A stretch of DNA of 64,000 bases from Chitinophagaceae bacterium UBA4411 (GTDB taxonomy: Bacteria; Bacteroidota; Bacteroidia; Chitinophagales; Chitinophagaceae). The stretch is taken from positions 342,478-406,477 of the forward strand of contig DGQP01000009.1 in the NCBI GenBank assembly GCA_002400415.1. Reading direction: 5' to 3'. Made by a program: the position numbers and the translations under genes. Below the pieces are notes generated by a model. It saw nothing but the letters and a program-made list of their open reading frames with translations. It was not told the origin of the DNA and made no database searches. Below, one piece after another: positions 46,265 through 54,751 of the stretch (position 1 is its first letter; every line of letters starts with the position of its first letter).

Positions 46265-47698
46265 TTATTGCACCTTCATTTTTATCTGCAGCACTTCATC
46301 GGTTTGTTCCCAGCTCAGCTTTTTGGCAATGATCCGTTTGTCTTTGTCCAGCAAATATAATGTAGGGAAAGTCAGTACATCATAAAGCTGGGAGTAGCCG
46401 GGAATACCAGCCTGGATCTTTTTCTTCTCTTCTTCTTTGGAATAGTATACATGGGTCCAGTTCTGCAGGTTCTTTTCATTGACGAAACCCAGCCAGTCTT
46501 TTTGGGAACCATCGGTTTCCTTGGCTACTGCAAAAATTCTGACACCCATTGCTTCCCATTTGGCCCGGTACATCGAATCTAACTTTGGAAGGACTTCTTT
46601 ACAATGCCCGCAGGTGGGATCCCAGAAACAGACAAGGGTATAAAGAGATGAATCTGCATACATGGATCGCATCACGCCCAGGCTATCCGGCAATACAATA
46701 TCCGCAGCCGGTGTCCCCACAATATTTGCCATCATACTATAAGCCCTGTCAGTGATGGTCTTGTATTGTTTATCATCATACCAGTCCGGTTTTTTGGTGG
46801 CCAGGTATTTTTCAAACAGGTGAACGAAGACAGCATCCTCGTACATGTATTTCTGGTTGATGTAGCGGTTCACAAATTTTGATAATAAGAATTTGTACAT
46901 GTCCTTATTAATAGAAGCATAGCCCAGCATCCAGTCAATTTCTTTTTTTACAGAGTCCGGGTCTGGTATCACCAGCTGGTTAAAGTACTTGTCGAGTTTT
47001 TCTTCAAAAAAAGGTGTTTGCAGCATCCGGTTATCCCAGAAATTGATACCGTTCCAGAAACGATCTTTATAATACCGGTAAGCGGCTAAAGAATCTGCCC
47101 TGGTTTGCTGATGTTGCAAAGCAGCAGGTAACTCCGGCTCCCGCATCGCCTGCAGGAGAGTGGTGAGAAAACTGCTGGGATTTTTTTTGATAATATTCTC
47201 CCGGTAAGCTTTTACGCTGCTGTCTGTTCTGGTCAGCCGGGCATTAATGGCTGCCGAATCGGCTGCTGTGGTGACTGTAACCAGCTGTTGCCGGAGGTTG
47301 TTGATCTCTTTCCCTTTTTCGGTCATATAAAGCTGGTAGCCGTTGAACAGGGTATTGTCCGGGTTATTCTGGAACTGGATTCCTTTTTTCAGTGTGGCTG
47401 TATCAGCCACGATGCTGAACTTTTGTTGTTTGTCCAGTAGTATTTCAAAAAACCCCTGTTTGTTGGGATAACCCACGAGGTAGATACCGCCGGGGAGTAC
47501 CTTCTTTCCTTTAAAAGTACCGGCGCTGTTCGCATCCAGTTTCACCGAATCAATAATAGGCAGTGTTCTGCCCGCATAATGTCCCAGGTAGATGAACTGG
47601 TTCTTAAAGGGTTTGAAGGTTACTTTGATCTCATAACCCGTTTGTGCAAAGGCCGGAATACTGAGTAAAAGGCCTGCTATGATGCTCCATTTTTTCAT
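46265..47698 (-). CDS. TlpA-like thioredoxin-fold protein with DUF4369-type N-terminus
   Basis: 477 residues with signal peptide ending AFAQ. Residues ~20-110 resemble DUF4369 (YEIKVTFKPFKNQFIYLGHY, GGIYLVGYPNKQGFFEILLD). A helical middle follows. The C-terminal thioredoxin domain (about 340-470) has LVCFWDPTCGHCKEVLPKLD with a CxxC and a cis-Pro region VLTFPTLYLLD. It probably acts as a periplasmic thiol reductant. The operon with the PPIase suggests envelope-protein folding. Confidence 0.88.
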   Translation of the reverse strand: MKKWSIIAGLLLSIPAFAQTGYEIKVTFKPFKNQFIYLGHYAGRTLPIIDSVKLDANSAGTFKGKKVLPGGIYLVGYPNKQGFFEILLDKQQKFSIVADTATLKKGIQFQNNPDNTLFNGYQLYMTEKGKEINNLRQQLVTVTTAADSAAINARLTRTDSSVKAYRENIIKKNPSSFLTTLLQAMREPELPAALQHQQTRADSLAAYRYYKDRFWNGINFWDNRMLQTPFFEEKLDKYFNQLVIPDPDSVKKEIDWMLGYASINKDMYKFLLSKFVNRYINQKYMYEDAVFVHLFEKYLATKKPDWYDDKQYKTITDRAYSMMANIVGTPAADIVLPDSLGVMRSMYADSSLYTLVCFWDPTCGHCKEVLPKLDSMYRAKWEAMGVRIFAVAKETDGSQKDWLGFVNEKNLQNWTHVYYSKEEEKKKIQAGIPGYSQLYDVLTFPTLYLLDKDKRIIAKKLSWEQTDEVLQIKMKVQ

Positions 47699-47833
47699 GA
47701 GTCAGAATAAGTCGTAAAGATATCTAAAATGGGTTAAAAGGATAAGTTGTTTAAAGAGGCGGCCGGCCCGGAAACAGTTGCGTAACAGACAGAAAGAAAC
47801 GGGACTTTTTAGCGAGCTTTCGGGCGATGGGCT

Positions 47834-47841
47834 TAGTTTTG
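47834..47841 (+). promoter_or_regulatory. -7 box upstream of rlmD
   Basis: TAGTTTTG matches TAnnTTTG and ends 4 nt before the GTG start. The -33 element is not an exact TTTG. Confidence 0.45.
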
Positions 47842-47845
47842 CGCC

Positions 47846-49258
47846 GTGAGAAAAAAGAAAAAGAATATCGTACTGGAAAAGATCCTGGTGGAGGACTATG
47901 CTGCCGAAGGCAAGAGCCTGGCCCGGGTGGATGGCAAAGTGATCTTTATTGAAAGAGTGGTGCCGGGGGATGTGGTGGATGTGCAACTGGGTAAGAACAA
48001 AAAAGACTGGGCGGAGGGATGGCCATTGCACTTTCATTCGTACTCCAAAGACCGGGTACAGCCCTTCTGTTCCCATTTCGGGGTATGTGGTGGCTGCCAG
48101 TGGCAGATGCTGCCCTATGAAAAACAGTTAGCGTTCAAACAAAAACAAGTCAGGGATAACCTGCAGCGGATTGGTAAAGTGGCATTACCGGAGATGTTGC
48201 CGATCATGGGTGCGGTGGCCACACAGCAGTACCGCAACAAGATTGAATATACGTTTGGCAACAAGCGCTATCTTCAAAAAGAAGAATTGAATGATCCTGC
48301 CGTCAATAATGAACAGAATGTGGCCGGTTTTCATGCCCGCGGTATGTTTGATAAGATCGTGGATATAACAACCTGCTATCTACAAGCCGAGCCCACCAAT
48401 GCGATCCGGCTGGCGATCAAAGAATTTGCAAGACAGCACGAATACAGTTTTTATGATATGAAAAATCATGTTGGTTTGCTAAGGACCATGCAGGTACGGT
48501 TATGTGAAACTGGTGAGCTGATGGTGAATATTGTGTTTGGGGAAAACGATGAAGAAAAGATCAAAGCCTTACTGGACCATTTGCTGGAAAAATTCCCCGT
48601 TATCACCACGCTGCTGTATACAATCAATACCAAAATGAATGACAGCCTGCACGACCTGTCACCGGTAGCTTACCATGGAAAGGGATATGTGATCGAAAAG
48701 TTAGAAGAGTTCCAATTCAAGATCGGACCGAAATCTTTTTTCCAGACCAATACCCGGCAGGGAGAGCGGTTGTACCAGGTAACAAGGGAGTTTGCAGAGC
48801 TGACAGGGAATGAAATTGTCTATGATCTGTATTGCGGCACAGGCAGCATCGGCATTTTTGTAAGTGAGAAAGCGAAGAAGATCATTGGTGTGGAAATGAT
48901 AGCCGCTGCCATTGATGATGCCAAAGAAAATGCAGCACTGAATAATCTTAAGGAAGCAGAATTCTATGCCGGTGATGTCATTGATATCTGCAATGATGAT
49001 TTTTTTGCCCTGCACGGTAAACCTGATGTCATCATCACCGACCCGCCAAGAGCCGGTATGCATGAAAAATTAGTCAGGAAGATCCTGGAGATTGCAGCAC
49101 CCACAGTAGTATATGTAAGCTGCAACCCGGCCACACAGGCAAGGGACCTTGCTTTGCTGGATGAAAAATATGCGGTCACCAAAATTCAGCCGGTGGATAT
49201 GTTCCCGCATACCCTGCATATTGAGAATGTGCTGCAACTGAAGTTGAAGAATGGTTAA
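47846..49258 (+). CDS. rlmD: 23S rRNA (uracil-C5)-methyltransferase, RlmD/TrmA family
   Basis: 470 residues from GTG. The N-terminal TRAM-like domain (ILVEDYAAEGKSLARVDGKV) is followed by Fe-S cysteines in CSHFGVCGGCQWQMLPYEKQ. The SAM-binding region is VYDLYCGTGSIGIFVSEKAK. The catalytic nucleophile is in VVYVSCNPATQARDL. It methylates C5 of a 23S rRNA uridine, with a [4Fe-4S] cluster; the exact position (RlmD- or RlmCD-like) is inferred from the family. Confidence 0.92.
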   Translation: MRKKKKNIVLEKILVEDYAAEGKSLARVDGKVIFIERVVPGDVVDVQLGKNKKDWAEGWPLHFHSYSKDRVQPFCSHFGVCGGCQWQMLPYEKQLAFKQKQVRDNLQRIGKVALPEMLPIMGAVATQQYRNKIEYTFGNKRYLQKEELNDPAVNNEQNVAGFHARGMFDKIVDITTCYLQAEPTNAIRLAIKEFARQHEYSFYDMKNHVGLLRTMQVRLCETGELMVNIVFGENDEEKIKALLDHLLEKFPVITTLLYTINTKMNDSLHDLSPVAYHGKGYVIEKLEEFQFKIGPKSFFQTNTRQGERLYQVTREFAELTGNEIVYDLYCGTGSIGIFVSEKAKKIIGVEMIAAAIDDAKENAALNNLKEAEFYAGDVIDICNDDFFALHGKPDVIITDPPRAGMHEKLVRKILEIAAPTVVYVSCNPATQARDLALLDEKYAVTKIQPVDMFPHTLHIENVLQLKLKNG

Positions 49259-49295
49259 ACATCTGTACATGCGGCCCCCGCAAGCGAATAACCAC

Positions 49296-49303
49296 TAAAT
49301 TTG
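49296..49303 (+). promoter_or_regulatory. -7 box upstream of the first rhomboid gene
   Basis: TAAATTTG matches TAnnTTTG and ends 4 nt before the ATG at 49308. The -33 element is weak. Confidence 0.45.
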
Positions 49304-49307
49304 AAGA

Positions 49308-49985
49308 ATGAGTAATTTTCGATTCACCAGGCCCAGTGGTTTTCCCCCTATTGTCAAAAACCTGATCATCATTAATGTGATCGTATGGCTGGCCCAGTTG
49401 TTTTATGATAAGCAGGATGGTATACTGACCATGGGTCTGACCAGTAAGATCGCTTTGTTTCCCATATCAGACCCGGACTTCCGGCCTTACCAGATAGCCA
49501 CGCATATGTTTGCACACTCGTCATATGAGATGGTTACTCCTTTTGAATCGCATGTAGTGTTCTTTCACATACTTTTTAATATGTTCGGCCTTTTCATGTT
49601 TGGCCGGATACTGGAAAATGTTTGGGGAGCCAAACGTTTCCTGTTTTTCTATTTAGCCTGTGGTGTGGGGGCGGCAATAGCCCACCTGGCCATGCAATAC
49701 TTTATGGGAGAAGGTTCGGCAGCAGTAGGTGCTTCCGGTGCGGTGATGGGCATCTTTGTGGCTTTTGCCTACTTGTTCCCCAATACCGAAGTCATGATTA
49801 TCCCGATTCCTATACCCATTAAAGCCAAATGGTTGGTGCTCGTGTATGTGCTGATAGACCTGTTTGGCGGAATGGGGCAGCTGGGTAACAGCCATATTGC
49901 CCATTTTGCCCACCTGGGTGGTGCACTGACGGGTTTTATTATTTGCTTTATCTGGAACAAAACCAACCGGAGGACGTTATACTAA
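49308..49985 (+). CDS. rhomboid intramembrane serine protease (active-site complete)
   Basis: 225 residues with about six membrane helices. HVVFFHILFNMFGLFMFG holds the HxxxN oxyanion residues. The catalytic Ser is in VGASGAVMGIFVAFAYL (GxSG), and the catalytic His is in IAHFAHLGGALTGF. It cleaves membrane proteins within the bilayer; substrates are unknown. A second rhomboid with a broken active site lies 161 nt downstream. Confidence 0.93.
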   Translation: MSNFRFTRPSGFPPIVKNLIIINVIVWLAQLFYDKQDGILTMGLTSKIALFPISDPDFRPYQIATHMFAHSSYEMVTPFESHVVFFHILFNMFGLFMFGRILENVWGAKRFLFFYLACGVGAAIAHLAMQYFMGEGSAAVGASGAVMGIFVAFAYLFPNTEVMIIPIPIPIKAKWLVLVYVLIDLFGGMGQLGNSHIAHFAHLGGALTGFIICFIWNKTNRRTLY

Positions 49986-50122
49986 GCTAAGAGGTGAAAG
50001 AGGAAAGGAGGGAAAGAGAGCTGCTGTGATCAGGTGTTTTATAACTGGCTAACGCAGTAATAATGATCAAACAATAAGATTTCTCTTTAAACTCTTTATA
50101 CTCTTTTGAGCTCTTAGCCTAC
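49984..50122 (+). repeat. purine-rich imperfect inverted repeat between the two rhomboid genes
   Basis: The left arm (49985-50020) begins GCTAAGAGGTGAAAGAGG. The right arm (50083-50120) reads, in reverse complement, GCTAAGAGCTCAAAAGAG and continues as imperfect GA-rich sequence. The outer 8 bp, GCTAAGAG, match exactly. It fills most of the 161-nt intergenic gap and could form a long hairpin in RNA. It may be a dispersed intergenic element, but only one copy is seen here. Confidence 0.55.
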
Positions 50123-50146
50123 ATTTACAGCCTGATAAAGTGTTCC

Positions 50147-51082
50147 ATGGCCTATACAGAAAAAGAATACCAGCAACGCATTTCCCTGGGGCAAAGTAAC
50201 AATGCTCTTACCAAACTGCTTGTTATTCACCTCGTGGTGTTTGTGATCCTGTTCTTTATTCAAACTGTCTTTTATTTTCTTTATAAAGAAGATAATAAGT
50301 ACACTCAGTTGTTTTTTGAAAAAATCCTGAAATGGTTCGTGGCGCCCGCTGACCTGAACCAGTTAGCGTCAAGACCCTGGACCATTCTGACCAGTATGTT
50401 TGTGCATATTGCTGTCTGGCCTGTTCTCGCTAATATGCTTTGGCTATGGACTTTTGGTTATATCATGCAGGATCTGACGGGCAACCGCAAGATCATCCCT
50501 GTTTTTCTCTATGGCGGCTTTGCGGGTACGATAGCGTTCATTGCTGCCTATAATCTTGTTCCATCTTTGCAGGGGCAGTTACCGAATGCGGTGAATTTTG
50601 GTGCTGCTGCTGGTGTTACCGCCCTGGCCGTTGCCACCACGATGGTCTCCCCGGGCTACCGCCTGTTCCCTATGCTGAATGGAGGCATTCCATTGTGGAT
50701 ACTGACAGCTTTCTATTTGATCGTGGCAGTGGCGACGGTACCAACTTACCATATTGAAAGTTATATGCCGCATCTGGCCGGTGCTTTTACAGGTTTCTTA
50801 TTTATGATGATGGTGCGCCGCGGTTATGACTGGAGCGACTGGATGAATAATTTCTTTGACTGGGTGAATAATCTTTTCAATCCGGACAAGCCGAAGAAAG
50901 GGAAAAGCATCAGGGATGAGTTGTTCTATAAATCTGCTACGCATCCGTATAAAAAAACGCCCAATATTACCCAGGAACGTATTGATGCTATCCTGGATAA
51001 GATCAACCATAAGGGCTATCACTTTCTCACCGATGAAGAAAAAGACCTGCTGAAACGGGCCAGCGAAGAAGACCTTTGGTAA
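50147..51082 (+). CDS. rhomboid-family protein lacking the catalytic serine (pseudoprotease)
   Basis: 311 residues with a rhomboid core and a longer soluble C-terminus. At the GxSG position it reads NFGAAAGVTALAVA, so Ser is replaced by Ala. The loop that should hold HxxxN reads WPVLANMLWLWTFG, keeping the Asn but losing the His. The helix-6 His remains (YMPHLAGAFTGF). About 70 C-terminal residues are cytosolic, ending ERIDAILDKINHKGYHFLTD and an acidic tail. It is probably a non-proteolytic rhomboid that binds clients or regulates its active neighbour. Confidence 0.88.
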   Translation: MAYTEKEYQQRISLGQSNNALTKLLVIHLVVFVILFFIQTVFYFLYKEDNKYTQLFFEKILKWFVAPADLNQLASRPWTILTSMFVHIAVWPVLANMLWLWTFGYIMQDLTGNRKIIPVFLYGGFAGTIAFIAAYNLVPSLQGQLPNAVNFGAAAGVTALAVATTMVSPGYRLFPMLNGGIPLWILTAFYLIVAVATVPTYHIESYMPHLAGAFTGFLFMMMVRRGYDWSDWMNNFFDWVNNLFNPDKPKKGKSIRDELFYKSATHPYKKTPNITQERIDAILDKINHKGYHFLTDEEKDLLKRASEEDLW

Positions 51083-51113
51083 GGATGCCCTGAAAGATTT
51101 GTAAATTGCGGCA

Positions 51114-52232
51114 ATGGCCAGCAAGTTCCGACTTTTTACGAAACGTTTTTTTATTTACACGAACATTGCGGTCGTCTTCTTCTTCCTGTTGGCCTGCCTG
51201 GCTCCTTACCTGAACCCGCAAAAATGGTGGTTCATCTCTTTTCTCGGTCTGGCTTTTCCTTTCTTACTCATCATTGTACTGGGGTACCTGATCACCTGGC
51301 TGATCATCAAGCCAAAACTGTCACTTATTTCACTCGCTGCGCTGGTTATCGGGCTGAAAAGTATCAGTGTATTTTTTGCATTTAATAATCCGGGTGCTTT
51401 TAATTATAAAAAAGAGCCGGGTCATATCCGCATTGTTACCTGGAATGTGGCCAGGTTCATCGAAATAAAGATTAACAATAATAAAGGCAGCCAGACAAGA
51501 CTGAAGATGATGGACCTGCTGAAACAACAGGATGCGGATATTTTGTGCCTGCAGGAATTTCAAAGTTCCGGGCTCTCTGATTATTATCACAACATTGAGT
51601 ATGTGCAGAAAGAGCTCAACTATCCGTACTATTTTTTTATGTTTGATGAAGATGGCGACAAACAATATTACAGTTCCATCATTTTCTCCCGGTTCCCGAT
51701 TATTGATACCGGTGTGATCCGTTATCCCAGGCCTACATTGCCGGATGTATTGATCCATGCTGATATCAAAGCAAACAATGATACGTTCAGGGTCTATACC
51801 ACGCATTTGCAATCTTTGCAGTTCGGGAAAGATGATTACCGCCGTATTAAAGAAATAAAAGAGGCAGATGATAGTTTACTGGCCAATTCAAAAACGATCT
51901 TCTCCAAAGTGAAAACAGGAATAAGCAACCGCAGTATCCAGGCCGACCTGATTGACCAGGTGATTGATGACAGCCCCAATCCTGTTATTTTTTGCGGCGA
52001 CCTGAATGATGTACCGAATTCTTACACCTATTTTACCGTGCGGGGGGCCATGCAGGATGCTTTTTTGGAAAAAGGATTTGGCATCGGCCGCACTTTCTCC
52101 TCGCTGTCACCCACCCTGCGGATCGATTATATTTTTGCAGATAAAAACTTTGCTGTCCACCAGTTCAACCGGGTGGTGAAACGCTATTCCGACCATTATA
52201 TGCTGGTGGCTGACCTGGAATTGAAAAAATGA
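51114..52232 (+). CDS. endonuclease/exonuclease/phosphatase family membrane protein
   Basis: 372 residues. The first ~110 residues contain about three membrane helices. The EEP domain follows: IRIVTWNVARF, ADILCLQEFQSSG with the metal Glu, YTTHLQSLQF, PVIFCGDLNDVPNSYTYF, LRIDYIFAD and the terminal His in RYSDHYML. Substrates could be nucleic acid, phospholipid or another phosphodiester. It starts 32 nt after the pseudo-rhomboid and may form an operon with both rhomboids. Confidence 0.9.
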   Translation: MASKFRLFTKRFFIYTNIAVVFFFLLACLAPYLNPQKWWFISFLGLAFPFLLIIVLGYLITWLIIKPKLSLISLAALVIGLKSISVFFAFNNPGAFNYKKEPGHIRIVTWNVARFIEIKINNNKGSQTRLKMMDLLKQQDADILCLQEFQSSGLSDYYHNIEYVQKELNYPYYFFMFDEDGDKQYYSSIIFSRFPIIDTGVIRYPRPTLPDVLIHADIKANNDTFRVYTTHLQSLQFGKDDYRRIKEIKEADDSLLANSKTIFSKVKTGISNRSIQADLIDQVIDDSPNPVIFCGDLNDVPNSYTYFTVRGAMQDAFLEKGFGIGRTFSSLSPTLRIDYIFADKNFAVHQFNRVVKRYSDHYMLVADLELKK

Positions 52233-52251
52233 ACCGGATCAGCTATCTTTG
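52220..52251 (+). promoter_or_regulatory. promoter upstream of the poly-Cys leader frame
   Basis: A TTG, 20 nt, TATCTTTG arrangement gives an exact TAnnTTTG box. It ends 5 nt before the leader ATG at 52257. A second exact box, TACTTTTG (52317-52324), lies after the leader and is an alternative promoter for cysS. Confidence 0.55.
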
Positions 52252-52256
52252 AACCA

Positions 52257-52304
52257 ATGAACAACTTTCTTCCCCATAACCGTTGTTGCTGTTGTCCCTG
52301 TTGA
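52257..52304 (+). CDS. putative cysteine-rich leader peptide of cysS
   Basis: 15 codons, MNNFLPHNRCCCCPC, then TGA. Five of the last six codons are Cys, in an intergenic region directly upstream of cysteinyl-tRNA synthetase. The ATG lies 5 nt after a TATCTTTG promoter box, as at other apparently leaderless genes here. The Cys codons overlap a potential hairpin (GCTGTTG 52288-52294 with TGACAGC 52302-52308, with G-T wobbles). A second small stem, TGCCG/CGGCA (52323-52337), follows. A ribosome waiting for Cys-tRNA would change which stems form. This fits attenuation, but expression is not shown. Confidence 0.6.
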   Translation: MNNFLPHNRCCCCPC

Positions 52305-52414
52305 CAGCATAATTGCTACTTTTGCCGCATTCCGGCAGTTTCATTAACTAATTTCAGATTTCAATAAGTGACCAGTGAAAAGGAGTAATCCCTTCAGCTG
52401 ACAAAATAAAAGGT

Positions 52415-53908
52415 ATGAATGATTTAAAAGTCTATAATTCGTATAGCAGGCAAAAAGAAGTTTTTACACCCGTTACTCCGGGCCATGTGGGTATGTATGT
52501 GTGCGGACCTACTGTGAGTGGTGAAAGCCATCTCGGACATGCAAGGCCTTATATAACTTTTGATGTGGTTTACCGGTATTTGCAGTATCTCGGTTACAAG
52601 GTTCGTTATGTACGCAATATTACCGATGCCGGGCATTTCGAGGAAGAAGGAAGAGAAGCAGAAGATAAGATCTCGAAAAAAGCAGTATTGGAAAAACTGG
52701 AACCGATGGAACTGGTGCAGAAATACACGAACCTGTTTCATTGGGCCATGGAGCAATTCAATACGATCCCGCCATCAATTGAACCCACTGCCACGGGTCA
52801 TATCGTGGAGCAGATCGAAATGATCAAACAGATCATTGAGGCAGGATTTGCCTATGAAGTGAATGGCTCTGTTTATTTTGATGTAAAGAAATATGCTGCC
52901 ACCCATGATTATGGTAAACTCAGCGGCCGGGTAATTGATGACCTGCTGGAAACAACCCGTGAACTGGAAGGCCAGGAAGAAAAAAAAGACCGGGCTGATT
53001 TCGCCTTATGGAAAAGTGCAGCACCGGAGCATATCATGCGCTGGCAAAGCCCCTGGGGTGTGGGTTTTCCCGGCTGGCATATTGAATGCTCGGCCATGGC
53101 CACCAAATACCTCGGTGTACAGTTTGATATTCATGGAGGTGGTATGGACCTGTTGTTCCCGCATCATGAAAGTGAGATCGCACAAAGTACCATTTGCAAT
53201 CATACAGCGCCGGTGCGTTACTGGATTCATAATAATATGATCACCATTAACGGCCGCAAGATGGGCAAGAGTTATAACAATGTGATCAAACTAACAGAAC
53301 TGTTCAGCGGCAACCACCCGATACTGGAAAAGGCATTCCACCCGATGACGATCCGTTTTTTTATCCTGCAAACACATTACCGCAGTACACTTGATTTTAG
53401 TAATGAAGCACTGGTAGCAGCAGAAAAAGGATTGAAGCGTTTATGGGATGCGTATGAAAAGTTGCAGGCTATAAGTTATGAACCCGGGAAAGAAGGACCG
53501 GATGCAGAACTGGAAGAGAAGGTAAAGAAGCTGGTTGCTGAATTTCCCGAATTCATGAATGATGATTTCAGCACGGCGAAAGTGCTGGCGAATATGTTTG
53601 AGATTGTGCCGGTGATCAACTCGGTAAAAGATAAGATCATCCCGGTGGGCGCCTTGTCAGAAGAGACCTTTAAACTGTTACAATCATCCTTCAAAACCTG
53701 GCTGGAAGATATTTTTGGTTTGAAAGGAGTAACCGAGGCTGACAACAGTAAATTGCAGGGAGTCATGCAACTGCTGATCGATATCCGCAAAGAAGCAAAA
53801 GGCAAAAAAGATTTTGCCACTTCTGATAAAATACGGAACCAGCTGGCGGCACTCGGCATCACCTTAAAAGATGAAAAGGGTGGGGAAATGAGCTGGAACC
53901 TGGAGTAA
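52415..53908 (+). CDS. cysS: cysteinyl-tRNA synthetase
   Basis: 497 residues, class I. Zinc ligand C30 is in MYVCGPTVSGESHLGHARPY and the HIGH motif appears as HLGH at 39-42. Other zinc ligands are in HIECSAMATKYLG and HGGGMDLLFPHHESE. The KMSKS loop is KMGKSYNN. The C-terminal anticodon domain is KDFATSDKIRNQLAALGI. It charges tRNA-Cys. A poly-Cys reading frame ends 110 nt upstream and may control expression. Confidence 0.97.
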   Translation: MNDLKVYNSYSRQKEVFTPVTPGHVGMYVCGPTVSGESHLGHARPYITFDVVYRYLQYLGYKVRYVRNITDAGHFEEEGREAEDKISKKAVLEKLEPMELVQKYTNLFHWAMEQFNTIPPSIEPTATGHIVEQIEMIKQIIEAGFAYEVNGSVYFDVKKYAATHDYGKLSGRVIDDLLETTRELEGQEEKKDRADFALWKSAAPEHIMRWQSPWGVGFPGWHIECSAMATKYLGVQFDIHGGGMDLLFPHHESEIAQSTICNHTAPVRYWIHNNMITINGRKMGKSYNNVIKLTELFSGNHPILEKAFHPMTIRFFILQTHYRSTLDFSNEALVAAEKGLKRLWDAYEKLQAISYEPGKEGPDAELEEKVKKLVAEFPEFMNDDFSTAKVLANMFEIVPVINSVKDKIIPVGALSEETFKLLQSSFKTWLEDIFGLKGVTEADNSKLQGVMQLLIDIRKEAKGKKDFATSDKIRNQLAALGITLKDEKGGEMSWNLE

Positions 53909-53933
53909 GCAATGCCTGTTGCAACTATTTTTT

Positions 53934-53995
53934 GCCGGGAAAACAAAGCAGGAACAAGTATATTTATTTCCGGCTTTATTTTCCCGGCCTTTTTA
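53934..53995 (+). terminator. possible long-loop terminator after cysS
   Basis: GCCGGGAAAA (53934-53943) pairs with TTTTCCCGGC (53979-53988), followed by CTTTTT. The 10-bp stem has a 35-nt loop, longer than usual. Confidence 0.55.
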
Positions 53996-54020
53996 TGTCA
54001 GCTGTTCTTAAATTATTAGC

Positions 54021-54659
54021 ATGGAGTACATCGCCCATTTATCCAAAGACAAAAAACTGAGTAAACTATTGGCTGTGGCAGAACCGCATCAGCTAAAGAA
54101 ACGGAAGAATATCTGCATCTATCTCTGCGCCTCCATCATGAGCCAGCAGCTGAGCACCAAAGTGGCGGATGTGATCTATAAACGGTTTATCAGTTTATAC
54201 GGAGGCAAGGAACCTACCGCCCAACAAATCATTGCCACTCCTTCGGAGCAATTAAGGGCCATCGGCCTCAGCAATGCCAAAGTGAGTTATGTAAAGAATG
54301 TGGCGCAATTCGAACTGGACTTTGGTATGGATGCCAAAAAGCTGGGCAAGATGACTAATGAAGAAGTGATTGAATACCTGGTGGCAATAAAAGGAGTGGG
54401 CAGGTGGACCGTGGAAATGTTACTGATGTTTGCACTGGGACGGGAAGATGTATTTGCTATTGATGACCTGGGTATACAAAACGCCATGATCGGTTTGTAT
54501 AAATTAGACCGCAGCGATAAAAAGCAATTCAGGGAAGATCTCTTGCGCATATCTGCCAAATGGAGCCCTTACCGCACCTATGCCTGCGTGCATTTATGGC
54601 GCTGGAAGGATAATGCACCAGTGCAAAAAGTGAAACAGCCGAAACAGAAAAAAAAGTAG
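54021..54659 (+). CDS. DNA-3-methyladenine glycosylase II-like (HhH-GPD)
   Basis: 212 residues, AlkA-like core without the N-terminal AlkA domain. NICIYLCASIMSQQLSTKVAD begins the domain. The helix-hairpin-helix is AIKGVGRWTVEMLLMFALG. The catalytic Asp lies in EDVFAIDDLGIQNAM. The tail is Lys-rich (KVKQPKQKKK). It removes alkylated bases. It is the second HhH-GPD glycosylase of the window and is more canonical than the one at 23923. Confidence 0.9.
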   Translation: MEYIAHLSKDKKLSKLLAVAEPHQLKKRKNICIYLCASIMSQQLSTKVADVIYKRFISLYGGKEPTAQQIIATPSEQLRAIGLSNAKVSYVKNVAQFELDFGMDAKKLGKMTNEEVIEYLVAIKGVGRWTVEMLLMFALGREDVFAIDDLGIQNAMIGLYKLDRSDKKQFREDLLRISAKWSPYRTYACVHLWRWKDNAPVQKVKQPKQKKK

Positions 54660-54751
54660 TTTACGATTAATTACCGGCTGTAAAATTTGTTCTGAACAAA
54701 CGGGGCGTTGATTTGTATTTTAAAGAAAATATTCTAACAGTAAATACAAGC

